A DNA stretch of 64,000 nucleotides from Symbiodinium natans (Eukaryota; Sar; Dinophyceae; Suessiales; Symbiodiniaceae), in contig CAJNDS010000757.1 in assembly GCA_905221605.1 (NCBI GenBank), forward strand, positions 658,887 to 722,886, written 5' to 3'. Each line of letters starts with the position of its first letter. Position 1 is the first letter of the stretch. Both the position numbers and the translations under genes were made by a program. Positions 10,804 through 20,966 of this stretch are shown piece by piece. The notes under the pieces are model-generated. The model saw only the letters and a list, made by a program, of their open reading frames with translations, did no database searches and was not told where the DNA came from.

Positions 10804-11924
10804 CACCCAGCGAAGCCGCGTGTGGGGCCAGGCGGCGATCTACGGAGATCTCGCTGGCTCCAGGTCTGCACGGTTTTGGGTTTAGGGTTTAGGCTTTGGG
10901 GTTTAGGGTTTCGGGTTTAGGGTGGAGGGTTTAGGGGTTTTGGCTTTCAGGGTTCTGGGGTGTAAGGGTTTTAGGGTGTATGCTTCTGTAGGGTTTCGGG
11001 ATTGCAATGGATTGCAAGGCTTAGAATTTAGGCTTCCCAGCTGTGTAGGTGTTGCAGGCTTAGATTCTTGTCGGATTGTACCTCTGCAGGCTCTTATGCT
11101 TAGTGTTCTGTTCTTGTTTATGGTTGCCTGTACTTGTTTATAGTTGCACAGACTGGCACCCTCTCAGCTTACAGGATCGTAGCGTTGCTAGCTTGTGGGT
11201 GTGCAGGTTCATAGGCCAGGGGTTCAAGGTATAGAGCCTGAGGCTCAAGGGTTCTCAAGGGTTTCAGGCTTAAGTACACAGGGATTTGGGGCTTAGGCTA
11301 AGAGACTTCATTCAGACTCCTGTACCCTAAACCCTAAACCCTAAACCCTAAACCCTAAACCCTACGGTTCTTGGGTTCGGGTCGAAGCGATGATTTTCCT
11401 GTCTCAAGGCCGAGGCTCCAGGCTTTGGGGTCCAGAGTCTGTGGCCTTTTGAGGCTCCAGGAGTTTGGGGCCCGAAACCCTAAACCCTAAACCCCAAACC
11501 CGATGGCAGAACCCTCAGTCCAAGAATGGAATCGGGATTCCGAACATCAGAACCCCCACCCCCCGAACTCCCAGGCTGCTTTGGGTTGCTGGGCTTTTGG
11601 AATGCTACTGCCGAAGCGCTAAAGACCTGAACCGTCAACGCTACACCCCAAGCCCTCAAACCCGCCTAAACCCCAAACCCTAGACCCCAAGCCCTAAGCA
11701 ATGCCCTGAGAACATTCAGCCTGAGATCCGCAAGCTGGAAGCCCGCACCCAATCCGAACCTGAAGTGACGCCGAAACCCTAAATCCTGCGCTAAACCCGT
11801 GAACCCTAAACCCTGAACCCCAAAACCTAAATCATACACCCTAAACCCTAACCCTGAACCCTGAACCTAAACCCTACAGGAGCCGGGCAGCCTTTACATC
11901 ACGCAGCCCTGCGCCTCTTCGAGG
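10804..11924 (+). CDS. Candidate micro-exons of a strongly split gene (continuation)
   Basis: Island 10804-10863 is bounded by CCCTCAG and GTCTGC and has 20 codons. Island 11720-11764 (PEIRKLEARTQSEPE) is bounded by TTCAG and GTGACG. Island 11880-11924 (EPGSLYITQPCASSR) is bounded by CTACAG and GTTTAT. The last two are both exactly 45 nt, both phase 0, and join to a sensible sequence across an intron of only 115 bp that consists largely of CCCTAAA units. The GSLYIT stretch is reminiscent of PH/GRAM-type beta strands, but that is a guess. It lies on the same strand and in the same phase as the islands upstream. Confidence 0.45.
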
Positions 11925-12002
11925 GTTTATACCGTCGGATTCAGGTTTCAGGGCGTAGGGCTTCACTCCAAAAGCCAAAAGACCCGAAGGCATTACTTGC
12001 TA

Positions 12003-13940
12003 CAAGAACCCATGCACTGCAACCCTGTTTCATCTAGCCATGAACCTCCAAGCAACCCCCGGACCTAAACCCTAAACCCTACACCCTAACCCTTCCCCGC
12101 GATCAAAGGATCCAGCTAGGTGCAACTCCCCTAGTGGGTTGGTGGGAGCTTCGCCCCCTAGATCCGACATCCCCCGATTCGTCCGACTGCTACTCATCCC
12201 GACCCCTTGCATCCTACACTCCAAACTTAGAGACCCCCTCAACCCTACACCCCAAACTCCGGAAAGCCCTGAAAAGCATTGAAAGCCTTCAACCCCAAAA
12301 CCCAAACCCGAAACCCTAAACCCTAAACCCTAAACCCTAAACCCTTTAAGGTGCCTTTGACCATGCCGTCGAGACCTCCGGCAGCACAAGCTTGTAGGTT
12401 TGCAGAGTACTTTCCCTGTGTCTAAGTGTAGTTCTATGGTCCCTTAAGAGAGTTCGGGGTTTAGAATTTAGGGTTTAGGGTTTAGGGGTTTAGGGTTTAA
12501 GGGTACTTCTATTGTCTCTTACGATGGTCCCTTGCCTTCTTTACAGGATGCTGATGTATGGGCCCTTGGGATGTATGGGGTATCTAAGGGGTATATAAGG
12601 GGTCCCCTTGAAGGAACCATGTAACTACCCTGACAGTGTGGGTTTGAGGTGTTTGCTTTCCTAGTCTACTTTGCAGCTGGCTGCAGCTCTGTGCGTTACG
12701 TCCAGGCCGCATGCACTGTTGTGAGTTGCATGCAACTCAAGCTTCGGTGGAGGACTTTGTTCTTGGCGGGGCTACCCCTAATCCCTAAACCCTAAACCCT
12801 GAACCCCCTAAACCCTGAACCCTAAGAAGTGATCCACCCAAATCTTGAGCCTCCGTCCGCAAACTTGTCCTTGACCGTAAGAAAGCCTAGGTTCCCGACG
12901 CTGACTTGGGATGATCGTAACTTGGCTGCTGGGTACTTCCAGAAAAAATGTGGGGGGGGGGGGGGGGGAGGGTATCACTTATGTGCCTTATGTGCCCCCA
13001 AATAGAACAGTTTTTTTGGGTTAGGGTGGCTTTGTGGGGCTTGCGGGGGTTTCAGGGTTCCAGTGAAAGGTTTGTAGTGTTTATGGGGCACCCTAAACCC
13101 TAAACCCAGACCCCACAGCTAGGGTAGCTTCCGTCGGAGCAGTTAGCGAAGGAACTAAACCTTTTTGGCGTTCGTTTTACATGCGACCAAGGAAGCTGAA
13201 AACCTAAAAAAGGGCAAAAGGGCACCGCCAGGCTGCCAATGGTTTAGGGTTTTGCGCTTGGGACTTGGAGCCTAGCGCCTTAAGGTGCTCCCGAGGGGGA
13301 TTGCCGGACAAACGGTATCTAAGCACCTAAACCCCAAATCCTTCTTAAAGCCCACACAATTCTTTAAGCCTTAAATTTGTGAACCGACGCCTCTACCTCT
13401 TGCCCTGTAAGCCCTAAACCCTAAACCCTAAACCCTAAACCCTCTCAGCCCTCCCAAGCCCGCACTGCTCAGAAGGCTCCCTGGCCCTGCACTGCCGTTT
13501 CCGCGGCTTGAGTCTCGAACATGGCGAGGAGCCGGGGTTTAGGGTTTAGGGTTTCGGGTTTAGGGGTTTAGGGTTTAGGGTTCCGGGTTTAGGGTTTAGG
13601 GTTTCGGGTTTAGGGTTTAGGGTTTAGGGGTTTCGGGTTTAGGGTTTAGGGTTGCGGGTTTAGGGTTTAGGTTTTCGGGTTTAGGGTTTAGGGTTGCGGG
13701 TTTCGGGTTTAGGGTTTCGGCACTCGAGGGTGAATTTGGGGTTGTTACATGGGCTCAGGGCCTTGTAGGGCTTCAACAGGTTCAATGAAGCTTCGGCGTC
13801 TAGGGTTTAGATTTCTAGAGGTACGACAATACTCCTAATCATTGTACACGGATGGGTCCATTAGGGTGTAGGGGTGTAGGGGTGTAGGGGTGTAGAGGTT
13901 TAGGGTTTAGGGTTTAGGGTTTTAGGCAACCCTCGAACGT
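12003..13940. other. Stretch without a supported gene
   Basis: Telomere-like arrays, a G-run at 12951 and blocks of TTTCGGG/TTTAGGG at 13534-13720. One weak island at 12827-12876 ends before a good GTAAGA donor but is not in phase with its neighbours. I see no other signal. Confidence 0.5.
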
Positions 13941-13949
13941 CCACCGCAG

Positions 13950-15769
13950 CCCAAGATTCGGGATCACGAGAAGTGCGGACCTAAGGACCCCTCTGTAGGG
14001 TTTAGGGTTTAGGGTTTAGGGTTTAGGGTTTAGGGTTTAGGGTTTAGGGTTTAGGGTTTAGAGTACCCCCCCCCCCCCCCCAATGCAATCTCCACACTCC
14101 CAACATATTGAAGCGAAAGCCCTACGCAAAACCAGACCTAAACCTTGTGGACCTTGTGACCAGGTTCAACACCCTCAACGCCCGTAACGCTACCCTATGC
14201 ACCCTAAACCCTGAACCCCATAACCCTATAACCCTAAACCCTAAACCCCAAACCCTAAACCCTAAACCCTAAACCCTAAACCCCAGACCCTAAACCCTAA
14301 ACCCTAAACCCTAAACCCTAAACCCTAAACCCTAAACCCTAAACCCTAAACCCTAAACCCTAAACCCTAAACCCTAAACCCTAAACCTAACCCTAAACCC
14401 TAAACCCTAAACCCTAAACCCTAAACCCTAAACCCTAAACCCTAAACCCTAAACCCTAAACCCTAAACCCTAAACCCTAAACCCTAGACCCTACCTTCCT
14501 GAAGTTGTCCTTACTACGCCAGCGACCCGGCAAGTTCTCACGCGCAGGCGTGGCCGGAGACCGTTGCCAAAGTCGCCGCCGCTTGTTTGCCAACCGTGCC
14601 CTTGGACGCTTAGGGTTTAGGGCTTAGGGCTTAGGGCTTAGGGCTTGGGGTTAAGGACTTCCTCCACCCTAAATCCCTAAACCCTAAACCCCAAACTGAA
14701 CCCTAAACCCTCACTCCTGAACCCCTAAGTCTCTAAATCCCTGAAAGCCCCGACGCCTTGCAGAAAAGTCGCTGTGGTCCCACCAGCAGCGAGTTTTCAT
14801 TGAACTTGCGCCTGCTCCCAGCGCACAGGAAGAGCCCAAAGCCCTCCAAACCCAAAACCAGATCCTAAAACCCTACAACCCGGATCAAGTTCCAAACCTC
14901 GAGATTATGGCTTTGAGATCTTGGGCGTTTTGCCGGGCCCAATGCTCCTAGGAGCATGGTGGGGGAAGCCTTGGGATTTTCAAGTGCTGTGCGTGTTTAG
15001 GTTTTACTACTATTTGCTTAAGAACTATACTCCCTAGATTACCCTTAATAAGGAAGAATATGTTTTTTTCGGGGTTCTTAAGCAATTAGTAGGTTTTAGG
15101 GTCTTTAGGTTCAGGTGTGCGCGTTTAGGGTTTGCCAGGTCTGGGTGCGCACCTCGAGACTCAAGAGATGGAATTCACGAGGCCCCAGGTGACACTAGCC
15201 TATCCCTAAACCCTAAACCCTAAACCCTAAACCCTAAACCCTAAACCCTAAACCCTAAACCCTAAACCCTAAACCCTAAACCCTAAACTAAATCTCAAAG
15301 TGCAAGCCAACAGGGTTCCGAGGGTTCTCATCCAGGTGTGACGGGTTGTGCCGGTGCAGAGCATTTGGCAGCACTGTTTCCCATCTGGAGTTAGGTCTAT
15401 CCCTTAACCCTTAACCCCAAACCCTAAACCTTAAACCCTAAACCTTGAATTTGGGGGGGGGGGGTCTTCATCTAAGGAACATAGAGACTGAAGGTAGTTG
15501 TATTGAGGAGACATGATGTAGAACAAGCTCCCTAAAATGTTGCCTTGTTTGTTTGGGGGGAGCGGGGGTGTCCCACCGTCTGGGGTTTAGGGGTTACCCT
15601 AGACCCTAAACCAGAAACCCCTTAAAACTAAACCCTAAACTTGTTTTTGAACAGTACCCCCCAACTACCTTTCCGAATTCCAGGACGGCCTTGCGAGCGC
15701 CACTCTCCGGGTTCCGACGCGGGCAGAAGTGCAGCGCGTTCTTGATGAGCCTTGCGGACCAACTGGGTC
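13950..15769 (+). CDS. Possible 3' micro-exons of the split gene
   Basis: 13950-13994 (PKIRDHEKCGPKDPS) lies between CCGCAG and GTAGGG and is again exactly 45 nt and phase 0. 14523-14610 is a GC-rich island after CGCCAG that is open in more than one frame. 14764-14828 follows CTTGCAG. 15684-15769 follows TTCCAG and reads 28 to 29 codons (contains TLRVPTRAEVQRVLDEPCG) to an in-frame TAG at 15770, so it could be a terminal exon. There are further AG-bounded islands at 16333-16390 and 18254-18301. No homology is recognised, and membership of one gene is inferred only from strand, phase and spacing. Confidence 0.3.
14228..14487 (-). repeat. Long CCCTAAA array
   Basis: About 36 nearly perfect units, interrupted by one CCCAGAC and one shortened CCTAA unit. 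This is one of the longest clean telomere-type arrays in the window. Confidence 0.95.
15005..15092. mobile_element. MITE-like element, family B, copy 2
   Basis: The left end ACTACTATTTGCTTAAGAAC and the right end GTTCTTAAGCAATTAGTAG are an inverted pair with about one mismatch, enclosing about 50 bp of AT-rich DNA. It shares its ends with 4691-4829. Confidence 0.65.
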
Positions 15770-15799
15770 CTAGAACCGTCCTAGAACCAAAAACCTAAA

Positions 15800-18700
15800 C
15801 CCTGTACCCAAACCACCCTAGAACCGATAGGCATCCGATATCTTCAAGCCTAAAACCCGAGGGCCGCAAGTCCTCTAAGCCCTGAGTCCCAAACTTCTAA
15901 ACCCTATAAACCCTGCAAACCCTGCAAGCCCTATAAACCCGGTAAACCTAGAACCCTGTAGACCCTTTAAACCCTATAAGCCCTATAATTCTATAAACCC
16001 TGCAATCCCTACGTAAGCCCTATAAACCCTGTAGGCCCCTCAAACCCCCTGTAAACCCTACCCTATAAGCCCTGCAAACCCTGCAAATTAACCCCAAGAC
16101 CGCCACGCTTCAGTACAGCAGCCGGGGGGGGTCTGCTCCCTTCTGGGGCGGCTCCCTGAAGAACGCCAAAAAAGATTAACCCTCATCCCCGAAGCCCTTA
16201 AGCCGGAGGGCTTAGGGTAGATAACCCTAACCCCTCAACCCCTGGGGCTTAGGAACTTCCTAGGGTTTAGGGTTTAGGGTTTAGGGTTTAGGGTTTAGGG
16301 TAAATACCCTCAACACCCCGGGACGGTTGCAGCACTGCATCCATATGGGCCTGCGCGCAGCTGCATGGCGAGCGAAGCTGGCCTCCTTAGGTTGCTGACA
16401 TGATCTAGCTGGCTCAGTTGGGATGTTTCCCCCCTTTACTAGTAGTCCTTAGGGATTATGATGCACCCCCCCCTATGAAGGAAATGTTTCAGTCGCAACT
16501 CATCTTCATCTATGTCTGACCTATATTCATATGCATCTTTAGATAAAACCAGATCCATACTATGTAGACTTGTCTTTGTCTATGTCCCCCTCCTTTCTTG
16601 CTATCAGTGTGCATTTGAGTATCGAGTGGCCTGTCTTGAAACGCGTCTGTCTGTCTAGCCGGTCTAGTCATCTAACTGTGTATCTGCAAAGGACATGGAG
16701 AGTAGGATCACAACGGTGCTTCGTTCAACCGGCTAAAAGTAGCCAAACTCACATGTTTTTCGCCCAAAAGAAGCACTCTTGGCGAATGGATTGTGGCCCT
16801 TAGGGTCTAGGGATGTCTAGGGTCTAGTGCTTAGGGCTTAGGGTTTAGGCTGCAGAGTTGGCGAGTTAGAGCCACCACCGTACAGTGTACAGAAGGCTCT
16901 ACGTCGGCGGCCACCCGCAGCGCACGCGAAGAAAACAGCTGCTGGAGCATGATTTGGCGTGGTGGAAACCAGCCTCGTGCATGTCCGTATGTCCGTAGCA
17001 CCTATACTTGTTTCTGTAAACCCAAAACCCTTAAAACCCAGAAAACCTGAAACCTGAATCAAAGATGTTCTCAGAGCAGATCCGCAGCTCGGCCCTGTTT
17101 GTGTCTTGTCTGCGCAGTTTAGGGTTAAAAAAAGCAGACCTTGGGGTTTAGGCTGTACGGAATTAAGATTTAGGGTGCAGCATTGAGTTAGGAATACTTC
17201 GACTGAGCATGCTGAGGCAGCTACGGATGGAACTGGCTGGAGAAAGAGTGGCATTCTTAGACAGGGTCTCTTTTGCCAGGCTTGGTTTAGGGTTTGGAGT
17301 CAGGGGCGAAGACCAGCGCAACTATGGAAACCCTTTTTTGATTCTACCATAATACCCCCCCAAAACTCTATTGAGGCCCCTATACTAGAACAGCCCTGAA
17401 CCCTAAATCCTAGACCCTAACCCCTAAACCCTAAACCCCTAAACCCTAATCGTTCATTGTGCCTGGAACTGCCACGCGGCCTTTTTGGCAAGAGCCCCAG
17501 TGCAAAGCTACCGGCTGGCCCTGTACCCTAAGCTCATTGTGTCAGCCCTAAACCCTAAACCCTAAACCCTAAACCCTAAACCCTAAACCCTAAACCTTCT
17601 CCACTTATGAAAAATTTGAATCTTGCTGAAGCGTTTTGGTATTGGGGTTCTTTCAGCCCGAGCCATGGGGTTCCTGGCCCCTCCCCGCAGCGTCCACAAG
17701 GATTAGGGGGCCTCTGGCCAGGTCTGCCTGGCCTCCTGCCCAAAAAAAACTTGTTTTTTAGTGTTTTTTTTAAATATATATATGTTTCTATGTTGACTTC
17801 TTGAAAACATCTTGGACCTTTGCTCCGTTATCTTTCTGGGGCACCTCCCTAGACGCCCCTCACACAGACACTGAGTCAAGTCTTTATGAAGGAGGAAGTT
17901 TCTGGAACCATGCAGGTAGATAGTCAAGTAAGAAAATGGGTAAACATGGGTGTGTGTGTATATATATATATAGAGATATGTACATTAAATATATGTATAC
18001 ACTTCAAATTGACAGGGATTCTGGGAGGGTGGAGTGATACCGAGTACATAGTAAAAGCAGGCCTTGCGACTCGCCGGCCCAGGCCAATCCTAAACCATTG
18101 ATAAGCCCTAAACCCTAAACCCTACTGGGCAACAGAGTTCCTTATACTTATTCTGGGGCGCTCTTGTGCGGATATCACTCAAGCACTTACGCAACAAATG
18201 CTGAAACGCAAAGGCCTTCGCATGTTGCAGTTCGGAGTTCAAGGGCCTTCCAGGCCAGACGACCCCGAGTGCTACCGCACTGGACGCACGAGCCCCAGCA
18301 GGAGAAACCCTAAAAGTTTAGGGTTTAGGGTTTAGGGTTTAGGGTTTAGGAAGCCCTACAACCGCAAACTCTCCCAGCTACGAAACCTCAAGCCCTAAAG
18401 CCCCAGAGTCTCGCACAGTTTCAAGGTTTCCTTGTGGTTTAAGGCTTTGTGCTGAGGAGTTGCCGGAGTGCACCGAGGATCCTGCAGGGAATTAGGACTA
18501 AGGTCCTGACAGGCTTGGGCTGCAGGGTCTAGGGTTGATGTTTTATGGGCTTTTAGGCAGCCATGCTGGCCTGCTTTGACCAGCATGCGCTGTCTTCTTG
18601 CCATGTTAGTTACGCCGCGGACGTTGCCACTAGAGGCTGGAGGCTTGATAATCTAATGATCTAATGCCAAGCAACTCTCGCCATGCTGGCGGACACTATT

Positions 18701-19140
18701 AAAAAGAAACAGCCTAAACACTAAACCCAAAACCCTAATTTGGGACCCCAAGCCCAAACCCATCCAATCTCAACTAGCCCCCGAACCCCCCAGCCCACCA
18801 ACCCACAGCCCTAAACTCTAAGCCCTGAACCCGAAACCCTATAAACCAGGTCAACCCTGAACCCTGAACCCCGGCAACCCTGAACCGTAAATTGTAAGAC
18901 CCGGGGGTCGAAGCCCTCGGATTCAAGCATGAGGTACGGTAGTCTAGCCAAGGCCGAATCTTCCAACTTTGGTTTGGGGAGTCCCAAAATCAGGTTCTAA
19001 AGTAATTAATCTGTATTGTACCCCAAAGCCTACGCCCTAAACCCTACACCCTAGGGGTTTCGAAGGGGATCCTCGAGCTGTACCCTAAACCCTAAACCCT
19101 AAACCCTAAACCCTAAACCCTAAACCCTAAACCCTAAACC
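15800..19140. other. Repeat-rich stretch without a supported gene
   Basis: CCCTATAAA-type variants at 15895-16090, TTTAGGG arrays, a family C element end at 16419, a TA-rich stretch at 17770-17990, and AG-bounded islands at 16333-16390 and 18254-18301 that may belong to the split + strand gene. The 138-codon - strand reading at 16838-17254 has no features of a real protein. Confidence 0.45.
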
Positions 19141-19156
19141 CTAAATGTTGCACAGC

Positions 19157-19460
19157 CCCCCAAAAAAGCCTTGCGGGTTCTTCGTCCGGATTTCGTCCAT
19201 GGGCACGCTTGGAGACGTAAAGAAGGCGGCGATAGCAGAACCTAAAGTCTGAGGGGTTTAGGGTTTAGGGTTTTGGGTTTTGGGTTTAGGGTTTGGGGTT
19301 TAGGGTTTAGGGTTTAGGATGCCAGCGACTGTACGCCAAGATGAACGTCACAGCGGACGAGCCGTGCTCGTGGCAAACAGCTAGGCCTACTCGGACCACT
19401 ACAATGGACGCTGGCTGTCCTACAACAGCCGCTACCACGAGTCCGCAGGGTACAGCATTC
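19157..19460 (+). CDS. Possible exon islands, uncertain frame
   Basis: Two GC-rich islands: 19157-19251 after GCACAG, and 19322-19465. In the second, one frame gives RLYAKMNVTADEPCSW and, after a one-base shift, another gives a tyrosine-rich run containing NGRWLSYNSRYHES. Both look protein-like, but a stop separates them, so either an unrecognised intron, a sequencing error or decay is involved. The - strand of 19685-19755 is also open (contains PLLLAESAAKRIFDGG). No family is recognised. Confidence 0.2.
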
Positions 19461-19812
19461 CATACGTCAAAGCCCTGAATCCCAGACCCTAAATCAAGAA
19501 ATCTACACCCTCAGTTCATTCTCACTCACCCCGATAAGCTACAAATCCAAAGCCCTACTAAGCCCTACAGAACCCCAAAAACCCAAACACCCAAAAGCCA
19601 AAACTAGAACCTTGAAACCCTAAACCTTACACCCCCACACCCTAAACCCTAACCCCTAGCCCCTGAACGCCGAGGTGAGTTCTTGGATCGGCCCTCCATC
19701 AAAGATCCGCTTTGCAGCGCTCTCAGCCAGAAGCAAGGGGTACTCGATGGGGCTCAGGGTTTAGGGTTCAGAGTTTAGGTGTAGGGTTTAGGGTTTAGGG
19801 TTTAGGGTTTAG

Positions 19813-19870
19813 GGTTGTGGGTTGTGGGTTGTGGGTTGTGGGTTGTGGGTTGTGGGTTGTGGGTTGTTGG
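19813..19870 (+). repeat. TTGTGGG variant block
   Basis: Eight TTGTGGG units embedded between TTTAGGG units, then longer-spaced TTTAGGGATG / TTTAGGGTTG units to 19975. This is another homogeneous variant patch. Confidence 0.9.
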
Positions 19871-20698
19871 TTGTTTAGGGTTTTAGGGTTTAGGGTTTAG
19901 GGTTTAGGGATGTTTAGGGATGTTTAGGGTTGTTTAGGGTTTTAGGGTTGCTTAGGGTGTTAGAGTTGTTGAGGGTTTAGGGTTTAGGGTTTAGGGTTTA
20001 GGGTTTGGGGTTTAGGGTTTAGGGTTTAGGGCCGAGAAACGGGGAACATAGACTTTTCTGCAGACTTTGGGTTTGGAGTTGTAGGGTTCAGTAAGGGTTT
20101 ATATAGGGTTGAGGGTTTCGAATCAACAGGAGGGGGGAGGCGAAGGATGTGCGGGCCCTTGCCTTGGTGGCCCAGTGGTGCCCTATTGCCTTTGTTGGGT
20201 TTTGGGTTCGTGTATGAAATAGACCCACGAAAGGGTACCCTCATTACTGACTCATTACAGTATAGTTGCTGTTTCAAGAGGGTACGGTTGCGGGGGTTTC
20301 AGGCTGCAGGACTCACAGGAGGGGGTTGGCATAGGTTTCGGGGCCGTTTCTTACTGCCACAGTTATGGAATTCCCATTTGGTGGATTGGGGGGGGGGGGG
20401 GTCGGGGGGGGGCAATTGTAGACAAGTTTAGAACACCAAAGAAAAAAAACGTGCCTACAATTTGGATCTGGTCAGCCTCCATTTTACCTAGGCTGCCTTT
20501 GTGGGAGCCTCACCCTAGGGCTGAATCCCTGCGGAGAAGTGTCAGCTGGATCCCCATATTTTGCCGTCGGAAACATATGCCTCCCCACACCTGGTTCTGG
20601 AAGTAACGACAAAAAAACCCTTAAACCCTAAAGACCCAAAACCCTAAAGACCCAAAGCCCTAAGACCTCAAACTCCAAACCCGCAAACCCTGAACCCC

Positions 20699-20853
20699 GT
20701 CTTGATGATGAAGCATCATATCCCTTCTGCAGGCCTTTTAGCTATGATCAAGTGCAGTATCTGAAAAGGGCGATTTGACTTGTGCGAGTTCACAGGTGTC
20801 TTGGCAGCATTAACCCTAAACCCTAACCTCTAATCTAAGGGTTGGTTTCCTTA
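20699..20853 (+). repeat. 5' LTR (155 bp)
   Basis: Base-for-base identical to 32574-32728. The conventional TG start would be at 20703, because GTCT before it is also shared. It ends CCTTA directly before the primer site. Near its 3' end it contains two telomere-like units (ACCCTAAACCCTAACC) and a small inverted repeat, TAAGG...CCTTA. Confidence 0.95.
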
Positions 20854-20869
20854 GGTTATGAGCCCAAGG
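20854..20869 (+). promoter_or_regulatory. Primer-binding site, initiator tRNA-Met anticodon arm
   Basis: GGTTATGAGCCC immediately follows the LTR. It is complementary to GGGCTCATAACC, the anticodon stem-loop of initiator tRNA-Met, and not to a tRNA 3' CCA end. Drosophila copia likewise uses an internal site on a cleaved initiator tRNA half; its site is GGTTATGGGCCC, one base different. First-strand synthesis would therefore be primed by a tRNA fragment. Confidence 0.8.
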
Positions 20870-20966
20870 GCTCTAGGGCTTAGCGCTTAGATTAATTTCC
20901 TGGTTGGTCTAGCCTTTGCAAATCTTATTCTAAACGAGAGACATCCGAGAGTCGCTGCTGTGAGCC

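Larger units (their letters stand above)
1..20640. repeat. Telomere-like repeat-rich region (degenerate TTTAGGG / CCCTAAA)
   Basis: Dozens of short arrays of the 7-mer TTTAGGG and its complement, in both orientations, separated by 100-500 bp of other sequence. Variants include TTCAGGG, TTGAGGG, CTTAGGG and TTTCGGG. TTTAGGG is the telomere repeat type known from dinoflagellates and plants. Because orientation changes many times and unique sequence lies on both sides, this is interstitial and not a chromosome end. Embedded in it are MITE-like elements, microsatellites and short GC-rich islands listed separately as candidate exons. Outside these I see nothing else recognisable. Confidence 0.9.

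Noticed and set aside
14228..14487. CRISPR-like array
   Set aside because: It is an uninterrupted 7-bp tandem repeat without spacers, in a eukaryotic genome.
1..20640. True chromosome end (telomere)
   Set aside because: The repeat changes orientation many times and has unique DNA on both sides.
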